Shown: positions 1-5,483, numbered from the stretch's first letter. The stretch is DNA of 5,510 bases from Candidatus Fermentibacterota bacterium (GCA_012523605.1 JAAYTY010000066.1:1-5510), one strand, 5' to 3'. Numbers and translations: made by a program. Notes: generated by a model from the sequence alone, not told the origin.

Positions 1-218
1 ACCCACCTGGCGGGAAGACGGTATGCGCGTGTGACTCTTGCCTCACCTGTCATGCAGCCTCCCAGGGTTCTGCATTCGGCGAGCAGCTCCGGCCCTGCGG
101 CTCTATGGATGGCGCCGTCCACTCCGCCGCCTCCGAGCAGACTGCTGTTCGCCGCATTGACAATCGCGTCGACACGCATGAGCGTGATGTCACCCTCGAC
201 CAGAACGGGCGCTTCCAC
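1..218 (-). CDS. Macro-domain ADP-ribose hydrolase (O-acetyl-ADP-ribose deacetylase, YmdB/MacroD-like), 3' end cut by window
   Basis: Only the first 72 residues are in the window; the gene runs off the left edge. The reverse-strand translation carries the macro-domain hallmarks in order: EGDIT at residues 8-12, VDAIVNAANSSL at 16-27 containing the NAAN motif, the glycine-rich GGGGVDGAIHRAAGP at 29-43, and TGEARVT at 57-63. By family knowledge the Asn of NAAN (N24) and the Asp after the glycine run (D34) bind or hydrolyse ADP-ribose. MacroD/YmdB enzymes remove O-acetyl-ADP-ribose and mono-ADP-ribose from acidic residues in the cytoplasm. I chose GTG at 218: it follows AAGGGGGGAAAA directly and gives the usual ten or so residues before the GD motif. 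An in-frame ATG at 254 would add 12 residues with no clear ribosome site. The gene is divergent from the ABC operon, separated by 56 bp. The family call is firm; the exact substrate is inferred. Confidence 0.93.
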   Translation of the reverse strand, partial: MEAPVLVEGDITLMRVDAIVNAANSSLLGGGGVDGAIHRAAGPELLAECRTLGGCMTGEARVTRAYRLPARW

Positions 219-230
219 TTTTCCCCCCTT
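219..230 (-). promoter_or_regulatory. Ribosome binding site of the macro-domain gene
   Basis: On the minus strand this reads AAGGGGGGAAAA directly before GTG at 218. The G-rich core ends 4 nt before the start codon. It decides for GTG 218 over the in-frame ATG at 254, which is preceded by a TAA stop and no convincing purine tract. Confidence 0.6.
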
Positions 231-264
231 GCATCCGAACCGGGCTTTCTCCATTTATCCCGGC

Positions 265-270
265 GGAGGT
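265..270 (+). promoter_or_regulatory. Ribosome binding site of the ABC ATPase gene
   Basis: GGAGGT lies 4 nt before ATG 275, an almost perfect Shine-Dalgarno match that fixes this start. Confidence 0.75.
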
Positions 271-274
271 CATC

Positions 275-1147
275 ATGGCCGCTTCTCTGCCGATACTCGT
301 CGAGGAGCTCTCGAAAAGCTACCCCTCACGGATGGGACTCAGGCGCTTCCCGGCGCTGAAGAACCTGTCGTTCCATCTCGAGGCCGGTGAGATACTGGGG
401 TTCCTCGGACCCAACGGAGCGGGCAAGACGACGACGATGAAATGCCTGCTCGGACTCCTGAAGCCGACCTCCGGCGGAATATCGGTGATGGGGCACAGAC
501 CGGGCTCCTCGGGTGCCCGCGCCTGCCTGGGCTATGTCCCCGAGAATCCCGATTATGACGACTCCCTCACCCCTCTGGAACTCCTCCGGCTTCTGGCCGC
601 GATGCGTGGGTTCGACTCCGGCGAACGCGTGCTGAAGGCCCTCCTGGCAAGAGTCGGCCTGGCCGGCTGGGAGCAGACGCGTATGAAGCGCTTTTCCAAG
701 GGAATGAAGCAGCGAGCCGCGCTCGCGGCCGCCCTGCTCGGCTCCCCCTCCCTGCTGATCATGGACGAGCCTACCGGAGGCCTCGATCCCGCCGCGAGGA
801 AGGAGTTCAGGGACATCATGCTCGAGGAGAACTCGCGCGGGGCCTCGATCCTGCTCTCCTCCCACATCCTCTCCGAGGTCGAGACGATATGCTCCAGAGC
901 GGTCATTCTGGCTCGCGGAAGGCTGGTGCGCGAGGGCTCCATGAGCTCGCTCCTATCCATCGAGGACACATACAGGATCAGGGCTTCCTGCTCCGGCTCC
1001 CTCGTCGAGGAAGACATCCCGACAGGGGAGCTCCAGTCCAGGATAGACTCCCTCAGAGCATCCGGCTGTGAGATCGTGGAGGTCGCCAGAAACTACGCGA
1101 CGCTCGAAGAGGTCTTCCTGGCCGCCACCGGGAGTGATTCGGGATGA
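275..1147 (+). CDS. ABC-2 type transporter ATP-binding protein (NatA/CcmA-like)
   Basis: This is the cytoplasmic ATPase that would power the permease encoded next. The 290 residues hold all nucleotide-binding motifs. Walker A is GPNGAGKTT at 45-53. The Q-loop position lies in GYVPE at 86-90, with Glu in place of the usual Gln, as is frequent in this subfamily. The signature is FSKGMKQR at 140-147, the SKGM form typical of drug/antibiotic-exporter ATPases rather than LSGGQ. Walker B is LLIMDEPT at 160-167, the D-loop is GGLDP at 168-172, and the switch His is in SSH at 195-197. A tail of about 70 residues ending in LEEVFLAAT is typical of ABC-2 exporters such as NatA. The stop overlaps the permease start as ATGA, so the two are translationally coupled. 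The substrate cannot be read from this subunit. Family assignment is very sure. Confidence 0.96.
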   Translation: MAASLPILVEELSKSYPSRMGLRRFPALKNLSFHLEAGEILGFLGPNGAGKTTTMKCLLGLLKPTSGGISVMGHRPGSSGARACLGYVPENPDYDDSLTPLELLRLLAAMRGFDSGERVLKALLARVGLAGWEQTRMKRFSKGMKQRAALAAALLGSPSLLIMDEPTGGLDPAARKEFRDIMLEENSRGASILLSSHILSEVETICSRAVILARGRLVREGSMSSLLSIEDTYRIRASCSGSLVEEDIPTGELQSRIDSLRASGCEIVEVARNYATLEEVFLAATGSDSG

Positions 1148-1899
1148 GAGGCATCTACTATTTCGCGGTGATGACTCTCTACTCGCTCTTCCGGAGGAGG
1201 ACCGTGTGGGGCGTGGCCATTCTCACCGCCCTCGCTCTGGCGGGCATCGCTTCGATACCCGCCTACGGACTCTCCGGAGGCGGCAGGTTCACGGTGGACA
1301 CCGGACTGACCTCCATCGAGATCGGCAGCCTGGTACTGGCCATCGCCCTCGCATCGGGAATCTTTCCGAGGGACAGGGAGACAAGGATCGCTTTCCCGAT
1401 CCTGGCCGCTCCCCTGTCGAGAACCCAGTACCTCCTGGGAAGGTACATGGGGACCGCGCTGGTCCAGACAGGCTTCATCGCCGTATGGGGCGCCGGCCTG
1501 GTCGCCATTATCGCGCTGAAGGGCTATCCGATGCCTTCCGACATGGCTGGAGCGCTGCTCCTCCTCGGCGTCGAGGGATGCTTTCTGCTGGCGGTGGTGT
1601 TCTTCTTCAGCTTCTGGACCTCACCGCCCCTGAATGCGCCGCTGACCATCCTGCTGTTCATCCTCTCCCAGATGAGCGTAAGGGACTTCACCGGGCTCAT
1701 GCCGGGCGCCGAAGGCCTCATGCGCATTCTCAGGCTCCTCCTGCCCCACATGGACTCCTTCCACATAAAGGATCCCGTCGCGCACGGCTTCGATGTGAGC
1801 CCGGTCTACATCCTGCTCGCCGCCCTGTACGGCCTGGCCTACACCGCCTTCATGCTCTCCCTCGCACGCTCCGTGCTCCTGTCGAGGGACCTCAGATGA
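1144..1899 (+). CDS. ABC-2 family transporter permease, six membrane helices
   Basis: This 251-residue hydrophobic protein is the likely membrane partner of the ATPase just upstream. Approximate membrane segments are 22-40, 57-75, 107-126, 136-158, 163-178 and 219-241. An amphipathic N-terminus ends in FRRRT at 16-20, consistent with a cytoplasmic start. Between helices 2 and 3 is the ABC-2 cytoplasmic motif FPRDRETRIAFPILAAPLSR (74-93) followed by YLLGRYMG (96-103); NatB/NosY/GldF-type permeases carry this E..(6-10)..PLSR..yllGk pattern. There is no large extracellular domain, so this is the short half-permease type that would work as a homodimer or with another copy. ATG 1144 overlaps the upstream stop, with GGGAG at 1130-1134 as a weak ribosome site; its own stop overlaps the next start as ATGA. 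The substrate is unknown. Confidence 0.92.
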   Translation: MRGIYYFAVMTLYSLFRRRTVWGVAILTALALAGIASIPAYGLSGGGRFTVDTGLTSIEIGSLVLAIALASGIFPRDRETRIAFPILAAPLSRTQYLLGRYMGTALVQTGFIAVWGAGLVAIIALKGYPMPSDMAGALLLLGVEGCFLLAVVFFFSFWTSPPLNAPLTILLFILSQMSVRDFTGLMPGAEGLMRILRLLLPHMDSFHIKDPVAHGFDVSPVYILLAALYGLAYTAFMLSLARSVLLSRDLR

Positions 1900-2258
1900 C
1901 GAAAACCTGGTTCGTGTTCATCCTGGCAGCCGCAGCGGCGGCGAGCGTTTCGTGCGCCCGTAAGGCGGATTTCGACATTGCGGAGATCGCGCCGGCTGAG
2001 CACCTGGGCGAGGCCGACATTCACGGCCATTCGGGGGAAGAGGCGCACGGGCACGACCACGGCGCCGCAGGCGAAACCGAAACCGGCATGCACATCCACC
2101 CCGCCGGCAGCCGCAACCATGGAACCCAGTGGTTCTTCAACCAGCCCTGGGCCGCCCCCTTCGTGTGGGGCAAGATGCTTCGGGACACCCTGGTTCTGGC
2201 GGCGCTCTCCGTGACGCTGGCGGTCTCGTCGTCGAGGAGGCGGTCACGGCGACGCTGA
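1896..2258 (+). CDS. Small His-rich putative lipoprotein with C-terminal membrane helix
   Basis: I do not recognise this 120-residue protein as a named family. Residues 1-20 look like an export signal: Lys3, then a hydrophobic Ala-rich run ending SVSC with Cys20. This is an imperfect lipobox, because Ser rather than Leu is at -3, so lipidation is likely but not certain. Residues 36-75 hold nine histidines, mostly as H-x-H pairs (HGH 43-45, HGHDH 51-55, HIH 66-68), mixed with acidic residues. Such segments bind Zn, Cu or Ni in other proteins. An aromatic stretch follows (WFFNQPW 79-85, FVWGKM 89-94), then a predicted helix at about 96-111 and a basic end RRRSRRR (114-120), suggesting a C-terminal anchor with a cytoplasmic tail. 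GAGGGA at 1884-1889 precedes the start by 6 nt, and the start overlaps the permease stop as ATGA. A role as an accessory metal-binding subunit of the transporter is inference. Confidence 0.75.
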   Translation: MTKTWFVFILAAAAAASVSCARKADFDIAEIAPAEHLGEADIHGHSGEEAHGHDHGAAGETETGMHIHPAGSRNHGTQWFFNQPWAAPFVWGKMLRDTLVLAALSVTLAVSSSRRRSRRR

Positions 2259-2263
2259 AGACT

Positions 2264-2896
2264 ATGCTGCCGGCCGCGGTGTCTCTTGCCGTCGCCGTGA
2301 TCGTCGGAGGAAGCCTCTCCGGCGTCGTGAGCAGCGGGTCGGGGACTCTGGATCTGGCGGAATCCGGTCTCTGGACACTGAGGACGATGCTCGCGAGCTA
2401 TCTCCTCGTGCAGATCGACAACTACCATCACATCTGGCTCTACCAGGGCGGGGACTGGCGCAGGGACACCAACTACATGCAGCAGGTATGGCTGGTGTCG
2501 AAGCTGCGGCCGGACATTCCCGACAACTACAGCGACGGGGGATATCAGCTCGCCGTCAACCTCGGCATGGTGGACGAGGGTCTCGAGCTGCTGAGGCAGG
2601 GCATGGCGGAGTGCCCGGACGACCTCGGCCTCCGCTGGTCTTATGCCACGGTGGCCTGGCAGACCGTCGCGGATGATCCGAGACTCGTCCAGGAAGCCTG
2701 CTGGAGCTATCTCGATCTCATGAGAAGGCAGTCCCCCCCTCCGGGGTCCGAGGAGACCAACCTCCTGAGGATCCTCGGATGGATGTTCGAGGCCGACTCC
2801 GCCAGGGCCAACTCGCCGCGGCTGGCCGGGCTCTATTCGCGGAGGGCTGACAACTGCCCGCTCAGGAGGCGCCTTGTGCCCGGGAGGTCTTCCTGA
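2264..2896 (+). CDS. Membrane-anchored protein with TPR-like helical repeats
   Basis: This predicted 210-residue protein has no catalytic motif I recognise. Residues 1-22 are hydrophobic (LPAAVSLAVAVIVGG...), serving as a signal anchor or uncleaved membrane helix. A second moderately hydrophobic helix lies near 36-50. A conserved-looking segment follows: IDNYHHIWLYQGGDW (51-65), then QQVWLVSKLRPDIPDNY (73-89). Next come helices resembling TPR units: GYQLAVNLGMVDEGLELLRQ (93-112) ending in the typical CPDD turn (117-120), then LGLRWSYATVAWQ (121-133). TPR scaffolds mediate protein contacts, so it may tether a partner at the membrane. ATG 2264 lies 5 nt after the previous stop without a good ribosome site; GAGGAGG at 2234-2240 is 23 nt away, so translation probably relies on coupling. 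The frame is open upstream to 2129, but that stretch is shadow of the preceding gene. The 3' end overlaps the convergent GNAT gene by 35 bp. Confidence 0.72.
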   Translation: MLPAAVSLAVAVIVGGSLSGVVSSGSGTLDLAESGLWTLRTMLASYLLVQIDNYHHIWLYQGGDWRRDTNYMQQVWLVSKLRPDIPDNYSDGGYQLAVNLGMVDEGLELLRQGMAECPDDLGLRWSYATVAWQTVADDPRLVQEACWSYLDLMRRQSPPPGSEETNLLRILGWMFEADSARANSPRLAGLYSRRADNCPLRRRLVPGRSS

Positions 2897-3698
2897 AGAT
2901 CAGCATGTTGGGCTCCCGCGGCTCCTCCCACCAGCGGAATCCCCTTTCCATGAACTCCTCGACAAGGCGCCGGTCGCCCCGGGGAAGGATCGCACAGCAG
3001 TATTCCAGGCCCTGAACGGCCGAGGCGGCGAGAATTCCCTCCACTGCATCGGACGGGGCTTCGAGACCGGAGGAGCAGAGGGTGAAATCCTCCGTGCGGG
3101 TCCTGTTGAAGAATCTGGCCCTGCCGTGCCGCCACACCTCGATCTGCCCCTCGAGCCACTCCAGTACGCCGGAAGTGTTGAGAGGGGGTTTCCAGGAAAA
3201 GGGTATGTGCTCTTCGTAGCAGGCCAGGTCGGATCGGTCGAGCCCGGCGCATCGAGTGACAGAGGCCGGACAGCCCGGCTTCTCGATGCCGAGTATCACG
3301 AAGCTCTCCACAGGCTCGAACCCGGCCGCGGTCGAGATCGCGATGCTTCTCTCATTCTTGTAGTATGTGCAGAATTCGATGCAGGAAGCCCTTCCCTCTG
3401 CGACCATCCGTTCCGCGAGCCCGGTGACGTATGCCGACAGGGCCTTCCCCCATCCCCTGCCCTGGGCTTCCGGATGCACCCTGAGCCCTTCCAGCCAGGC
3501 GATCCCCCCCGGCATGCGGCTCAGCTTCGCGCAGCCCACGACACGCCCCTCGTACTCCCCTGCGAAGAACCCGCCCTCATCCATCCAGCGGAGCGCCACG
3601 TCGGAGAGGTAGTCTTCACCGTCCCAGGTCGCGGCAGAGATCGCATCCAGCGCCTCCAGATCGCAGGCTGAGACCGGTCTGATGACGAATCCGCCCAT
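2862..3698 (-). CDS. GNAT-family N-acetyltransferase with a second, degenerate GNAT-like domain
   Basis: A cytoplasmic acetyl-CoA-dependent N-acetyltransferase of 278 residues, longer than the usual 150-180. The N-terminal GNAT domain (about 4-140) shows FVIRPVSACDLEALDAI at 4-20, GRVVGCAKL at 51-59, motif A LRVHPEAQGRGWGKAL at 72-87 with the acetyl-CoA pyrophosphate loop Q79-G80-R81-G82-W83-G84, and motif B NERSIAISTAAGF at 115-127. The C-terminal half (about 150-270) ends in EEFMERGFRWWEEPREPNML (247-266) followed by IFRK, which resembles the last strand-helix-strand of a GNAT fold. It lacks the glycine loop, so it is probably a non-catalytic duplicate or substrate-recognition half. Start ATG 3698 is 6 nt after GAGGGAG (3705-3711). 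The gene is divergent from the cNMP-binding pair and convergent with the ABC operon. The acetyl acceptor cannot be predicted. Confidence 0.9.
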   Translation of the reverse strand: MGGFVIRPVSACDLEALDAISAATWDGEDYLSDVALRWMDEGGFFAGEYEGRVVGCAKLSRMPGGIAWLEGLRVHPEAQGRGWGKALSAYVTGLAERMVAEGRASCIEFCTYYKNERSIAISTAAGFEPVESFVILGIEKPGCPASVTRCAGLDRSDLACYEEHIPFSWKPPLNTSGVLEWLEGQIEVWRHGRARFFNRTRTEDFTLCSSGLEAPSDAVEGILAASAVQGLEYCCAILPRGDRRLVEEFMERGFRWWEEPREPNMLIFRKTSRAQGAS

Positions 3699-3791
3699 CG
3701 CATGCTCCCTCGAAGGGTTTACCCGGCCCCGTCCTTCGCGTAGCTTTGGGGCTGTTGGGGCAGGCTCGAGATATCCGTTTCCGGAGGGAAT
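3699..3791. promoter_or_regulatory. Divergent promoter region between the GNAT gene and the cNMP-binding gene pair
   Basis: This 93-bp gap separates two divergent genes and should contain both promoters. I see no sigma-70-like pair with good spacing and no CRP-like operator palindrome. The only small symmetry is GGGTTTACCC at 3715-3724, with 4-bp arms, too short to name as an operator. GGAGGG at 3783-3788 is the ribosome site for ATG 3792, with a short 3-nt spacer. Confidence 0.45.
3705..3711 (-). promoter_or_regulatory. Ribosome binding site of the GNAT gene
   Basis: On the minus strand it reads GAGGGAG with a 6-nt spacer to ATG 3698, which supports this start. Confidence 0.7.
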
Positions 3792-4322
3792 ATGAACACT
3801 TCCGAGGTTTTCAGGGACTTCAGGCCGCTCGACAGCGGCAATTTCCAGTCATTCTGCGAATTGCGCAAGGTCAGCGCCGGAGAGATCCTGGTCCGCCAGG
3901 GCGAGGCCAGCTCGGAGTTCCACGTCGTCCTCTCGGGAAACCTGCGCGTGGTGGACCAGAGAACCGGCGAGGATTTCTTCCTCGCCAGGCTCCTGCCGGG
4001 AGACGTCTTCGGCGAGATGTCCTTCCTGGACGGATCGCCCCGTTCCGCCACCGTGGTCGCAGAAAGCGACTCCGATGTGCTCACCATGACCCGCTCGGGT
4101 TTCTGTCTGCTGATGACAGCGAATCCGCATCTTGGCACTCTGGTCCTCATCTACCTGGGCAGGATGATGGCTGGGAGGCTGAGGGTCACGGACGAGAAGA
4201 TCGCCAGCATGGCCCACGAGAGGGACAACAGGGAGCTCTCGGAGCTCAGGAGGCTGATCTCGGGAATTCGTGTATCCGCGCGGAACACTGCCGACGGGCC
4301 CGACTCTGCCGGGCTGCTGTGA
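3792..4322 (+). CDS. Single-domain cyclic-nucleotide-binding protein, first of a tandem pair
   Basis: This 176-residue protein is a CRP-type cNMP-binding domain (about 10-125) plus a C-terminal helical tail. The beta-roll shows VSAGEILVRQGE at 27-38, FHVVLSGNLRVV at 43-54 and LLPGDVFGEMSFLD at 67-80. The phosphate-binding cassette runs G74-E75 to P83-R84-S85-A86; in CRP the equivalent Glu contacts the ribose and Arg-Ser contact the cyclic phosphate, so binding looks intact. After the roll, residues 117-160 form charged helices (GRMMAGRLR, then EKIASMAHERDNRELSELRR) that could be a dimerising coiled coil. No helix-turn-helix follows, so it is not a complete CRP/FNR transcription factor. It may sense cAMP or cGMP and act on another protein; the partner is unknown. 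A paralogue begins 25 nt after its stop, probably in the same transcript. Confidence 0.9.
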   Translation: MNTSEVFRDFRPLDSGNFQSFCELRKVSAGEILVRQGEASSEFHVVLSGNLRVVDQRTGEDFFLARLLPGDVFGEMSFLDGSPRSATVVAESDSDVLTMTRSGFCLLMTANPHLGTLVLIYLGRMMAGRLRVTDEKIASMAHERDNRELSELRRLISGIRVSARNTADGPDSAGLL

Positions 4323-4334
4323 GCGGGCGGATCG

Positions 4335-4343
4335 AAGGGAGGG
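4335..4343 (+). promoter_or_regulatory. Ribosome binding site that sets a GTG start
   Basis: AAGGGAGGG ends 4 nt before GTG 4348. It favours this start over the upstream in-frame ATG at 4270, which lies inside the previous gene and would add 26 residues unlike the family. Confidence 0.75.
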
Positions 4344-4347
4344 CCTT

Positions 4348-4872
4348 GTGACAGGATCTGTCAGGATCTTTCCCCAGCTCACTTCCGCGGAGGAGGAGGA
4401 GATCCTCTCCGAGTGCGAGCGGATCGATGCAGCGGCGGGCACCCCGATCCTCCACAAGGGAGAGGGCGGCGGCGATCTCTACATCGTCGAGTCGGGTCTC
4501 TTCAAGGTTTACGAGGAGACGCCGGGCGACGATTTCGTGCTCGCCCTTCTGAATCCCGGCGACGTGTTCGGCGAGCTCTCGTTTCTCGACGGATCGCCTA
4601 GATCGGCTTCCGTGAGAGCGCAGAGCGACGGCTCACTGCTGAGGCTCTCCCGGGGTGACTTCCCGAGGCTCGTTCTCAAGAACCCCTACACCGCCACGAG
4701 GCTCCTCTTCAGTCTCGCCTCGATCGTTTCAGCCCGTCTCAGGAAGGCCGACGAGGCTCTGGCGGACCTGGCATGGGGCCAGCAGGACGCGAGCTGCGAG
4801 GAGCTCCACCGGATAGCAGCCGAGATGCACAGGGCGGTTTTTCAGGAGTTGACAGGGCTCGATGGGGACTGA
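4348..4872 (+). CDS. Single-domain cyclic-nucleotide-binding protein, second of a tandem pair
   Basis: With the GTG start this is 174 residues, nearly the length of its upstream paralogue, and of the same architecture: a cNMP-binding beta-roll (about 7-122) and a helical tail without a helix-turn-helix. Key segments are GTPILHKGEGGGDLYIVESG (31-50) and PGDVFGELSFLDGSPRSASV (70-89). The second is the phosphate-binding cassette, with E76, R85 and S86 retained; it differs from the first copy's block only at Leu/Met and Ser/Thr. Outside the cassette the two proteins are clearly diverged, so this is an old duplication rather than a recent one. The tail (123-168) has regularly spaced Leu/Ala and charged residues, including SARLRKADEALADLAW (128-143), suggesting a helical dimer interface; a heterodimer with the first copy is plausible but inferred. 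The 3' end overlaps the convergent rdgB gene by 31 bp. Confidence 0.9.
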   Translation: MTGSVRIFPQLTSAEEEEILSECERIDAAAGTPILHKGEGGGDLYIVESGLFKVYEETPGDDFVLALLNPGDVFGELSFLDGSPRSASVRAQSDGSLLRLSRGDFPRLVLKNPYTATRLLFSLASIVSARLRKADEALADLAWGQQDASCEELHRIAAEMHRAVFQELTGLDGD

Positions 4873-5471
4873 GGCTGGAGCGGCAGCCCGCCTCTCTCCG
4901 AGATCTTCGAGGCCAGCGCCCTCAGCGCGGCGTTGCGGTGGCTGAGGGAGTTCTTCCGCTCCCTATCGAGTTCGGCCAGGGTGAGACCCGTTCCTAGAAC
5001 CATGAATACGGGGTCGTAGCCGAATCCGCCGGAGCCCCTCGGCTCTTCGGCTATCTCCCCCTCCAGTTCGCCGGAGGCGCATATCTCGACGCCAGACGGA
5101 GTGCACAGCGCAGCCGCGGCGGCGAACACAGCGCGGCGCGATTCGCCGGTCTCGCCCCTTATCACGCTGATCAGCTTCCTGACGTTCTCGTCGTACGTAC
5201 AGCCGGGCCCCGCGAACCGCGAAGCGTAGACGCCCGGGCCGCCTCCGAGAGCTCTGACGAAGAGGCCCGTGTCCTCGGCGATGCAGGGCCGCCCCAGCCT
5301 GGCGCAGCAGGCCCTCGCCTTGATGAGGGCATTCTCCTCTATCGTAGCTCCGGTCTCTTCGACCTGCGGAAGATCTCCGGGCGATGGGCACGAAGCCTCT
5401 ATGCCGACTGACCCGAGTATGTCCAGCATCTCGGACGCCTTGTCGGGATTCGAGGTGGCGAGGATGAACAC
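4842..5471 (-). CDS. rdgB: XTP/dITP diphosphatase (non-canonical purine NTP pyrophosphatase, RdgB/HAM1 family)
   Basis: A cytoplasmic housekeeping enzyme that hydrolyses dITP, ITP and XTP to the monophosphate and pyrophosphate, keeping deaminated purines out of DNA and RNA. The 209 residues match the family's usual 190-210. Motifs in order are ATSNPDK (5-11) at the N-terminus, EETGATIEENALIKA (38-52), AEDTGL (65-70) with D67 at the general-base position, GVYASRFAG (80-88), the nucleotide-binding SGGFGYDPVF (147-156), and the C-terminal ERKNSLSHRNAAL (171-183), whose SHR triad reads the base. About 15 Pro/Ser-rich residues follow the normal end. The start is GTG at 5471, six nt after GGGGGA (5478-5483); it places ATSN at the normal distance from the N-terminus. 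The reading frame stays open to the window edge, so an upstream extension cannot be excluded. Confidence 0.96.
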   Translation of the reverse strand: MFILATSNPDKASEMLDILGSVGIEASCPSPGDLPQVEETGATIEENALIKARACCARLGRPCIAEDTGLFVRALGGGPGVYASRFAGPGCTYDENVRKLISVIRGETGESRRAVFAAAAALCTPSGVEICASGELEGEIAEEPRGSGGFGYDPVFMVLGTGLTLAELDRERKNSLSHRNAALRALASKISERGGLPLQPQSPSSPVNS

Positions 5472-5477
5472 TGTCAG

Positions 5478-5483
5478 TCCCCC
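5478..5483 (-). promoter_or_regulatory. Probable ribosome binding site of rdgB
   Basis: On the minus strand it reads GGGGGA with a 6-nt spacer to GTG 5471. The match is moderate but in the right place for the start that family alignment predicts. Confidence 0.5.

Larger units (their letters stand above)
219..274. promoter_or_regulatory. Divergent intergenic region between the macro-domain gene and the ABC operon
   Basis: This 56-bp gap must hold the leaders of both divergent genes, and promoter elements probably extend into the flanking coding sequence. I see no credible -35/-10 pair or operator palindrome. What can be read are the two ribosome sites, AAGGGGGG on the minus strand and GGAGGT at 265-270 on the plus strand. 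Confidence 0.4.

Noticed and set aside
157..191. TTGACA at 157-162 as a -35 box for the ABC operon
   Set aside because: No -10-like hexamer lies 16-18 nt downstream, and the site is inside conserved macro-domain codons, so the match is explained by coding.
31..390. Plus-strand open frames across 31-390 as a small gene
   Set aside because: They are antisense to the macro-domain coding sequence and run into the ABC ATPase gene in another frame; the Ser/Pro/Arg-rich translation has no domain pattern.
1068..1895. Long plus-strand open frame leading into the His-rich protein
   Set aside because: This stretch overlaps the ATPase end and the whole permease in a different frame and reads as Arg/Pro/His-rich shadow translation. 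Only the part from ATG 1896 looks like a real protein.
2888..2899. TCTTCctGAAGA inverted repeat as a terminator between convergent genes
   Set aside because: Arms are 5 bp with a 2-nt loop and no T-tract, too small to form a stable hairpin.
2874..3671. 265-codon plus-strand open frame opposite the GNAT gene
   Set aside because: The minus strand shows clear GNAT motifs; the plus-strand product is low-complexity Gly/Pro/Arg-rich, typical of an antisense shadow in GC-rich DNA.
3700..3724. GCATGC and GGGTTTACCC as operators in the divergent region
   Set aside because: Arms of 3-4 bp are expected by chance, and neither resembles a known CRP/FNR site.
4270..4347. ATG 4270 as the start of the second cNMP-binding protein
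   Set aside because: It would overlap the upstream gene by 53 bp and add 26 residues unrelated to the family; GTG 4348 has a strong ribosome site and matches the paralogue's length.
4873..4888. GGCTG-6 nt-CAGCC stem-loop just after the second cNMP-binding gene as an intrinsic terminator
   Set aside because: The stem is only 5 bp, there is no run of T after it, and it lies inside rdgB codons. It could help Rho-dependent pausing, but nothing supports that.
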